This document shows, in pieces, positions 35,501 to 45,800 of a stretch of DNA of 64,000 nt. The stretch's first letter is position 1. Each line of letters opens with the position of its first letter. Under the pieces are notes generated by a model that did no database searches, had not been told where the DNA came from, and was given only the letters and a program-made list of their open reading frames with translations. The position numbers and the translations under genes are program-made. This stretch comes from Symsagittifera roscoffensis (Eukaryota; Xenacoelomorpha; Acoela; Convolutidae): NCBI RefSeq assembly GCF_963678635.1, contig NC_087066.1:52282312-52346311 (forward strand), written 5' to 3'.

Positions 35501-38500
35501 TCCCTCCTCAGATTTCATACTAGGTAATATATATATATATTAGCAAAATAGAAGTTTTACTAATATATATATATATATATATATATATTAATATAAATAA
35601 TATTTTTTATTCTGGGGTATCAGTTTTTTTTTAATTGCAATGTATTTTTTGGATTTATTTTGTGTCGGATTCGAGCAACCGCGTACAAACAAATTTATCC
35701 TTCTGCAAAAATTGAGTATAAATCAGCAACTTTTACAAATAAAACTTGTAATTTATCAGTTTGGTTCAGTTTTCTTTCTCTATCAACAGTGTAGTGCTTC
35801 TTCCACTGCTGTGCTCACTCAATGCCCCTTCGTGTAGCTTTTGACTGTCTTCGCTTCTTCTCTGTTGTGTTTACCTGCTTCTATCAACAGAGTTGTCTAT
35901 CTCTAGAAGTTGTGTTGCCCTGCTTCTGTCATCAAAGTTGTCTGTCTTTACTAGTTGTGTTACCCTTGTTTCCACCTGTGTTCGGTCTGTGGTGGGTCGG
36001 TCGAGTATATTGTCGGTCTGTAGATTGGCTGTATGTATCTCGAATGAGAACACGATTGTTCAATATACATATATATATATTTTTTTTCCTTTAATAATTA
36101 TCGAAAATCATTAAGAGGAAACAACGGAATAATATCTGTTTCGGAACAAAAATTATCAAGTTTTAAACGAAATCGAAATCGAAGGCGACTTTTTTGTCAC
36201 TATTTTTGCCAACAAGTTGGGATTTTCACGCTTGCCAGAAGTTAGAAGTCAATTCTGGCCAAAGTCTGATTATGTTTATGTCCAGAACATCATTTAAAAA
36301 CAAGTTTGACTTAGGAACATTTTTTATCCGGTTCAAATCAAGTATATTCCAAGTCTTTTAAAAGAAAAAAACTTGGAATGACCGGGATTCGAACCGGCGA
36401 CCTTTCCTTTTCAGGTCAAGTACGTTACCGCTAGACTATCTGGTCTTGATATGCTTTCTTTTTAGTTTCAATCTTGAACATCCTCGGGCCCCAACGGAGC
36501 AAGAACTGGGGCGAGTTTAACAAGAGGTCGGGTTAAATCTCCTGTTGCGGTTTTAAGGAGTGCGGAAAGGGCGGTAGCGTCTTTGCCATAGTTAAGCGTT
36601 TTGACGCGAGCGAGAGGGTAGTAACCACGCGGGCTCCTATCCTCGACGATCCAAACAAGATCTCCGGCTTTGAGTTCTTGTTCGGTAGGTGTGTGCCATT
36701 TACGGCGTTTGTTGAGAGTCGGAACAAACGAGAGAGTCTAGCGATGATTCGTTCTACTCCCATGACACAGGTGCTTGAATCCATTGATGGTACGACTTCA
36801 AACAAGTGAACAAAAACGCCCAACGTTTCTCCGCACTCCTACGGATTGTTACGTGAAAGGGTCTGAAGTAATCGACTCCGCAATTGTTGAAAAGCGCTTG
36901 GCGGTATCCAAGACGCTCAATTGGCAGATCAGACATAAAAGGGGTGATGGTTTTCAACTTTCGCTTTCGGCAGTTTTTACAATCAAGTTCAATGTTACGG
37001 AGCAATGATCTTAACTTTAAGATTGCATATTTTATCTGGATGACAGATCTTAGGTAGTCAATTGACTGATGCTCATGTTTGTTGTGTTGATGAGCCACAA
37101 ACAATTTGACTAATGGATGACAGCCATCAAGTATGATGGGATATTTATTTTTAAATTCGAGTTCAGAGCGACGACTAATGAGTCCTATGGATCTAAGAAG
37201 TCCATCGGGATCAATGAATGGGGAGAGAGTTGCAATAGGGCTTACATTCTTAACATATTTCTCAGAACTCAAAAATTTGAACTCTGAGGGGAACGCTTCT
37301 TTTTGAGAAAGAAGAAACAACATTCGTTGAGAATTATCTATCTCAGACGGTTTAACGATATCAGTGATTGTTCCACGGAAATGATTAAATTTAGGACTTA
37401 AATTGGAGGATGATTGCTACTACGCGCAATACTTTGAGAAACGAGTTGTAACGTTTCCACTTAATGACGGGTTGAGAAACTGTCGGATTGATTACAAAAT
37501 TAGTGGCAGTATCGATGACATCATCGATAGGACCTTTTAATTTTATTTTTGTAATCACTTCGACATTTGGTCGAAAGGGCCAATCACTGATTCTAAGGAA
37601 GCTAGGACCTTGAGTCCAGCTGCTGTCCTTCAAGGCTTCAGCGGCAATACCTCGAGTACCAGTATCAGCTGGGTTGCTTTCAGTGTCTACGTGATACCAT
37701 TGGTCGACAGTGGTAACTTCCAAATTTCGCCCACTCGATTAGCGACCAATACTGGCTGCTTTGCAGTCGAATGGAGCCATTGTAGCACAGTGGTGCTGTC
37801 AGTCCACATAAAGACATCAGTTATAGGGATCGAAAGTGCTTTCATGATATCTATTTCGAGGCGTGTAGCAAGCAAAGAAGCTTGCAGCTCTAATTTTGGG
37901 ATGGAAACAGCCTTCATTGGTTCTACGCGGGCTTTACCCAAAATGAAGGCGCGTTTTGTCTCATGTGTATCAATATGCGCGCACGGAGAAATCCAACTGC
38001 ACAGAAGACTTCCTGTGAACTGTCACCAAACATACGGAGTTCAATTTTGTCAACTGCGGATGGAAAGTAGCATCTCGGTATGATCAGTTGAGCCAGGATG
38101 GGTAGACCAGACCGCCATTCGAGGAATTTGGCATTCAATTCCAAAGGAAGTGGTTTATCCCATTGTTGACCACTGATTCTCCAAATCTCTTTAAGAAGTA
38201 GTCGGGCTCTGACAGTGTACGGAGCGACTAACCCAATAGGGTCGAAAACTGAAGAGAAAAAACTTAGAACTGTACGTTGGGTAACATCATCCTTTAGTTC
38301 TCTGTTTACACCTCGACTAACTACCAGTGTATCGAGAACGTGATACCATTTCAAACCTAGAACATGCAATTCTTGTCCTTCACTACTTAGAATCTCCTTA
38401 ACTTGACTTAAATTGTCGCTTGACGTACATAACTCTTTCTGAATATCTTTGACATTGCTCACGAATTTTGTCAACTTAAATCTTCCTAACTTAAGTAGTT

Positions 38501-41500
38501 CTACAAGGTCCTTACTTAATTTTAATGCCTGTTCAGGTTCGGAAAACAAATCAAGATAATCGTCCATATAGAATTTTTGCATCACGGCTGACGCTGCGTC
38601 GGGGAACCAGACTTGATTGTCGCGAGCTGTCTTTTGAAGAGCAAAATTAGCACATGCGGGCGAGTCACGAGCTCCGAAATTATGTCGCGTGTATTGATAC
38701 GTTACCACATCGGTTGTGGGATCCTCCCGCCACAGAAAACGAAGTGACAGTTGGTCGATTAGGAGAACACCAACCTGAAGGAACATGCCTTCAATATCAG
38801 TTGATACTGCATGTTGATGTTGACGGAATCTCATTAGGACGGCCAGCAGATTCTGAAGCAAATCTGGGCCAACCGAAAGAGCTTTATTAAGTGACGATCC
38901 ATGAAATTTGGCTGCACCATTTAGGACGCGACGGACTTTTCCGGGTTTATTTGGATTAATCACGGGGTGATGAGGAAGATACCATTCCCTAGCGGAACGA
39001 TTTGTGCAGTCATGTGTATTCACTTTGATGACGTAACCTTTGTCAAAATCTTCTTGAATGTTTTTTGCGTATAGAGCCCTGAGGTTTGTGTCTCTGTCTA
39101 AATGTTTTTCCAGAGATTTAAGTTGTGCTTAGGCGGAGTAGTAGTTGTTGGGCAACTGTGAGTGGTCTTCGGCCCAAAGCATCCCAACGGCGTATCTATA
39201 ACAATCATGTATAGTTGATGCTTCTAAAGTTTTATTCGCCCTTTTATCGTCTGACGATCGGGCATCTACTTGTTTATACGTACCGTATGATTCAAGTTCG
39301 TACCAAGATTTGACCTGCTCTACCAAACTTACATCTTCGATGTTAAAATGCAAGCATGTTGAGATCAGGCCGGTGGAGGCAGGGAGTGGACCACTTAAGA
39401 CCCATCCAATTGGGAGGCGAACGGCGAAAGGTGATTTTTGGCTTTTATCCTGGCAGTATTCCAGAGGACAAATGTACTCATCAGCATCTTGACCTAAAAT
39501 CATTTCGACATCAGCGTACCGAAATTCGACTGAATCAATTGGTTCCAAGTGAGAGTATCTCTCTTGCAACCTACGAACGTTATTTATATCTGAACCTATG
39601 TAAATGTTGTTTTTTACATATGCACAAACGGTGAACGAAATATCTGGATCGAATTCAGAAGAAACGTTCAAATTAATTTGTTCTGAAGTAATATCTTCGG
39701 AACAATTGGCGCCATTGACAGTCAAATCAATTTTCCTACATGTCAGATTGAGTCTGCGAGCGAGTTCAGGTGAAATACAAGAGTAACTGCAAGCTGTGTC
39801 ACATAACACAAGTGCGGTGGTTTCAGAGACATTTGATGATAATGTGAGATTTATAAGTGGCATCAGTCCTTTTAGATTCATAAGGGATGTTTTGCGTCGT
39901 GGGTCTAAATGGAGTTTGAACTGCGAGATTGGCTGCAGTTGTGGGCGGTGCATAACCAGATTGGCCATTTGTAGGGAAAACGCGTTCTGCGCCGTGCAGT
40001 AACACATTATGAGTGCTCTTGCACTAAGGTTTAGGACAAGTTTTGGGCTGGGACATTTCCTAAACATATGATTTCCTTGAAAACAAGAAAAGCAAAGCTT
40101 ATTTTCAGCGCAAACTTTAGCACGCTGTGTTGGATTTTTTTCTTTAAAAAAGCTGCATTTAAAAATTGAATGCTTGCCTTTACAAACTGAACATGGACTA
40201 TATTGAATATTTGCGTCAAACTTAGCTTGCGAAAATGCGGCAAACGTTTTAACATTGGTTTTTGTCCGAACCGAATTATCCTGATTTCTATTGTAATTTG
40301 ATGAAGGACGCATACGTTCATGCGCTTCAGCTTTATCCTCCAGCCAATGATTGAAATCAATTAAAGACGGACCATTTAAGCTCCGTTTTACGGTGTGGAA
40401 CGACCAAGACTGTTTCATATTAGGTGGGAGCTTCTCTATTGCTTTATCGAGAGGTGTTGCACTTTCAAGGTCTGCGTTGTAATGTAAAGATCTGAACACT
40501 CCAACTATGCTTGCTATCATGGATGCAGAACTTATGATGCTGTCGGAACTATGCATCTTAACGGGCGGTGACTTATAAAGTTTGTCCAGATATGCACGTA
40601 TTATTATTTGAGGCTGGCCGAATTTTCTCTCAAGTTTCATGAGAGCATCTTTGTACATCGTACCACTATAGGCAAACTCAGCTATAGCAGTCTCAGCTTT
40701 ATCTTTGACTAATGATTTAAGGTAGTGCAGCTTTACATCATCTGACAAGTTTTGAGAGTCCACGGCACTTCGGAATTGTCCAATCCATTCAAACCATTGA
40801 AATGGACAGCCACCGTATTTCCTAAGGTTCCACGGTTCTAATAGATCCTTACGGTTGAAAGTTAGTATTTCCTTTAAATCTTCAAGGGTTACTGCATTAG
40901 GTGGTGGTTGAACTGAGGTTGAAGCAAAATTGTGTGGCTGAGGAACAAATGATGTCGGATAAGCTAAGGCACTATGCGGATAGCTGGGGACTTGAGACAA
41001 CTGCTGTGTTGACACTTGCGCTTGGTTATTGTAAAACACTGTCCCTCCAACAGTGCACGGGTTTTATGAAAGTGGTGGTTGCACTATTGGTGTGACAGTT
41101 TGAACGGTATTTAACGCCTGGGGTACTGTAGAATCTGATGCGGTAAATGGCGCGGTGGTTGGAGGTGCCATTCTCCAGTTATTCATATTGGGTATATAAC
41201 GAACTGGATGTGAATGGTTGAAGGATGGTTGATTTGTTGAAACACGAGTTGAGTTATTAATACTCGCTGGTGGAGCAGTAATAGGAATCAGGTTCACCGG
41301 CTGGGTTGCCGTATTGACTGTTGTATTAATTGGGACCGAAGCATGTAATGTGGGGACCATTGCTGCTGGCATACGTGGAATGAAAGGAAGCGGGGGCGAG
41401 GACGGGGGCGGGGTTGGTGGCGGCGGCGGTGGGAGAGGTTGAGAAGGAATCTTCAAATTATGAACGGTAGATGATACCACCGATTGTAATGGTAGGTAAA

Positions 41501-42818
41501 CGCTTGGCTTGCTACTGGATGGAAAAAGGTGGACGTTTACTAGATCAACCGTGCTTGGTGGTAGAGACGAAGAAACCAAATTGGCGATGCCCGGAGGTTG
41601 AGGTTCTTGTCGGGGAACAGTGGTTATAGTTGATGCAAGTTCCGACAAATGTGTATCGAGTGCTTCATCTACCCAATCTTTTGTTTGGGTTTCAGCGACA
41701 ATTTGTTGTGTTCTACTCGAAGGCAGAGCGGTTTTATTGATGTCAGTATCAATGTCCGAATCATCATCCATTATTTGTGGTTGAGACTTAAACCACCAAG
41801 GGCATAACAGTATTGCGATATACGGTTTTGCTCGGCTATACGTAGCGTTTTATGAGCACGAGAGAGCGAGCTATCGGCTAATATATACATTTACGACGGC
41901 ATTCGGCACGATAAAAAAAATCTGGGGGGCATCAAGTCAACCGGATTTTGAGAATCTCAAACCTGCTCAGAAACAACCGGAGTTGCAAAAACTGAAAGGG
42001 ATTGACTTGATATAGTGCTAAGGGGTCTGTACACTGCGTAATTTTGCAACGCTTACGTTTGCCGGTCGGTTTTTTTTTTCGCAAGAAAAATGACAAAATT
42101 TTTTTTTCTTTCGAAGTTTTTGTTTCTTATCGTCTACGTCAGTTTGGTACCGAAATTAGACGATTTGGGGTCGATTTCGGATTTTTTTTCAATTTTTTGC
42201 AAAAATTTTCTCAAACATTTTCACGAAATTGTTTTTTTTTCTAACGGGTCGGAACGGTGGGTTCGGGTTTGACTTATCGACTACTAACTATAAACTAGCA
42301 AATGAAACCATTTTAATTTTAGTCAAATTTTTTCGATTTTCGATTTTTTTTTGAATTTCGGATTTTCTGGGTGGGGTATTCGGGTTAGACTATTGGAAAA
42401 AGCACGGTAAACATAATGAAATCAACATTCTAGCACAGTTAATGGATTTGATGGGTCACAACAAAAAACTTTAAAGGATCGTAAAACAATTATAGCTCTG
42501 GTTTATGAAGAAACTAAACTGATAAGTTACGTCTTACAAGATTTTTTTTTTGTCAACTTCGGCCATGAAAAACGGTTGGGGAGATTCCTGTCTGACTTGC
42601 AGGTAGCTGTCTGTATACACCTTCGTGAAATTGCACAATCACCTTTCACTGAGGTACTTCTCACACACAAAAAACTGAGTCGTCAAGGATTTCGTCTGAT
42701 TTGTCGTCGATTGTCGGCGGACCATGTTTCCACCTGTGTTCGGTCTGTGGTGGGTCGGTCGAGTATATCGTCGGTCTGTAGATTGGCTGTATGTATCTCG
42801 ATTGAGAACACGATTGTT

Positions 42819-42880
<62 letters not shown>

Positions 42881-45800
42881 CCTTCAATAATTATCGAAAA
42901 TCATTAAGAGGAAACAACGGAATAATATCTGTTTCGGAACAAAAACTATCAAGTTTTAAACGAAATCGAAATCGAAGGCGACTTTTTTGTCACTACTTTT
43001 GCCAATAAGTGGGGATTTTCACGCTTGCCAGAAGTTAGAAGTCAATTCTGGCCAAAGTCTAATTATGTTTATGTCCAGAACATCATTTAAAAACAAGTTT
43101 GACTTAGGAACATTTTTTATCCGGTTCAAATCAAGTATATTCCAAGTCTTTTAGTAGTAAAAAACTTGGAATGACCGGGATTTGAACTGGCGACCTTTTG
43201 GTTTCAGGTCAAGTACGTTACCGCTAGACTAGCTGGTCTTGATATGCTTTCATTTTAGTTTCAATCTTGAACAACCCTTCTTCTATCTTTGCAATTCTCT
43301 GTCTGATCAATCGTCTTTCTCCAAGTTGTTTTGGCCTGCTTCTATTCTCGCAGTTCTCTAACTGATTAGTTGTATACTTCGAGTTGTGATTTTTCACTGT
43401 CACAACTGCACTGCAAATCTCAGCTTTTTTCCTTTTTCGTTTGAACAAACAGTCAATCTTGACTCCTGACTTCTCACTCGTGATTGGGCATCTGGGCCCA
43501 TAACCTATCAAGGTTATTGCAGCGACAAACTGTTGATTAATAAGGAGTGAAATAATGAGATTTGAGTGATAAATCCAGTAGCAATTCAGATCAAATATAT
43601 ATGGTAAATCACCCGCACAAAGTTGCTCGAACCAATGACTAAAGGTCATGTTTCACCAGCTAATTTTAACAAAAATCGGGAAGTGATCTTTCAGTTTGAA
43701 CTGAATGAGAGAGATCAATTCCATTTCAGTTAGGAAAAATCACCAATAGTAAATAAGAGATGATAAATTAAGTATTTTGCATGAAAACACAGTTAAAATC
43801 AGTAAGAAGTAAGAAATCAGTAAACAGTGAACAGTAAAAAAAGTAAACAGTTAACAGTAAACAGTAAGAAAAAATACCAACTGAAAAGTTACAAAACAAA
43901 GTGAAAATAAAACGAAATAAAGCGATGACGTTTATTGAAAAATAATGGGTTCTAATCGATTAAATTGGATTATAATTCAATAAAATTTTAGAAAAAAATT
44001 CAAAAAAAAATTGATTATCATCGATTATAATGGGTTTTTTGTTTCAAAAAAAAGTACATAAAATCCAATTTTAACTGACTATAATCCATTCTTTTTGAAA
44101 ATTGAGGAAACTGACAATTAAAATACATTATAATCTATTATTTTCTCTTTGTACTGAATGCGGGTGTTGAAAAAAGAAGTTGAAACTCAGTCTGAACATA
44201 AAAGTTTGCCCTAATATGAGTTGTAATATCTAAAGTAAATTGAAAAAAAAAGATACAACATTAGATGAAAATCAATTCAGAAAAAATTTCAAAACTAAGA
44301 AAAGCCGACTATTTTTTTTAAAGCTACCTTTTTGGCTGAGAAACACTGTAGCCCTAATTTTGAAATAAGAAAACCTTTTACTTGGCAAAAATTGTATTTT
44401 CCTGGTAAAAATAATTTCAAAAAACGATACATTTTGCTTTCATCTTCAAATACTAATGGGTTATTTTTTTTGTTTTGAGTCTTGAAAAAACTTGACCAAT
44501 TTTACTATAAAAAGACTAAATTACTCAAATGATTTAAATTAAAAACAGTTTTTTTGAGGGATGAATAGTCGTTTTACGCTTGCAGCATCATAGATAAAAT
44601 CCTCAAAGTAGTAAATAATGATGAAACCTGCGCAGGGCAAAAAATTCAAGGTTGTCAGTACTTTTTTAAATTTCTGAAAGTATAATCGGAAAGAAGACAG
44701 AAAACTTAATTTATTTTTTTTATGGAAAAGTTAAAACATCCCCAGTGAAAACATTGTGAATTATGCGTTTGAGTAACGCATTTTTTGTCACATATGCTCG
44801 CTTCGTTTCATTTTACGGTAATTTATTTGCCGGATTAATCGGCTACGTAAGAAACTCGCGCTTACAGAAAATTGGCAGTTTTACTCCCTTTGAGCAACCC
44901 ATTTCGGTAATTTTGCAACAATTCACGAGAAATTGCTGTTAGTTAAACACAAAAAGAAATTGCTGTTAGTTTTCAAAGATGGACCCATTTCATTATAGCT
45001 TTTAAGAAACTATTGGACTGGGTCCAAGTTTTAAAAGATATTTATTTTGCAGTTGCGGTTTACTGTAAACAACTCTAAACCTAAATTTTGGGCTAGATTT
45101 TTTGAAAAAACGTACTGAACATACCAAAACATCAAAAATATTTAAAAAATAGAATTGCATTAGAATGCAAAATTTTGCTACTTCTTGCAAATATGAGACA
45201 AAACTTGCAAAAATCTTGCAATTTGAATGCAAAGCTTGCGCAATTCTTGCAAGAAAAATGCAGGAATAATGCGTTTTCTTGCATGATATCTTGCAAGATA
45301 TGCCTTTCGAGAATATTGGCGGAAGTACCCTTACAACTCTGGCATAAGAACAAAATCCGCCGATTCTAAACTTTGAGTTGCAACTACACTTGAACCAAAT
45401 AAGTCTCAAAAGTTGCTTTAAACTCAAAACTCCTGCAAAAAAAATACTCATTTTTTTTTCAATGTTTATAGGAACAAGCCAAGTTCGTCTGTCAAATATA
45501 CGGTTACTCTACAAGGTGAGCGATTTTCTCCAAACTGTATCTACATTTTTTCATTCAAGCTGCAAATATTTGTTGCTTGTCTATCTTTGTTCATTTGTTC
45601 ATTTGAGATGTAACTCTGAATAAGTTCAGTTCGAAAGTGGCTTGCGAACGAGTATATTTTAAAGTGTTTAATGTTGCAGTAAAAAAAACCTGAAAAACGT
45701 CTGAAAAAAAACATTGCTTCATTACGAGGCCAAACTGCATTTTGTGCATTGTAAGCGGATTCCGCAACAAGGACGCTCCCTTTGTTCTTTTTTTTTGTTC

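Larger units (their letters stand above)
35967..43273 (-). mobile_element. BEL/Pao retroelement, 7.3 kb, complete ends
   Basis: LTRs at 35967-36480 and 42725-43273 both begin TGTT and end AACA. The 5 bp outside each end are identical: ACCCT at 35962-35966 and at 43274-43278. The coding strand is minus: gag-protease, RT, RNase H, integrase, with DUF5641-type end, the BEL/Pao order. A TGG-starting primer-binding site follows the 5' LTR. LTRs differ at roughly 15-20 positions plus a TA-repeat length change, so the copy is not recent. It is inserted in the leader of the copia element. Confidence 0.93.
42725..43273 (-). repeat. BEL 5' LTR (549 bp)
   Basis: Same ends as the 3' LTR. It is longer mainly because the TA tract (42821-42878) has expanded. 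Confidence 0.92.
31244..43748 (-). mobile_element. Ty1/copia retroelement, split by a BEL element
   Basis: Minus strand, about 5.2 kb without the 7.3-kb BEL insertion. The order is 5' LTR (43531-43748), PBS (43492-43505), long leader, gag (35243-~34400), protease (~34380), integrase, reverse transcriptase, RNase H (to 31475), polypurine stretch, 3' LTR (31244-31460). Integrase before RT is diagnostic of Ty1/copia. The two zinc knuckles and leader layout resemble marine-animal GalEa-like copias, from memory. Many stops and frameshifts make it inactive. Confidence 0.85.

Noticed and set aside
36375-36445. A functional tRNA gene
   Set aside because: The acceptor stem cannot pair and the T stem has two mismatches; only promoter-like boxes remain.
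42576-43008. Plus-strand open frames of 82-104 codons with long Tyr-Ile runs
   Set aside because: Translation of the TA microsatellite within a BEL LTR.
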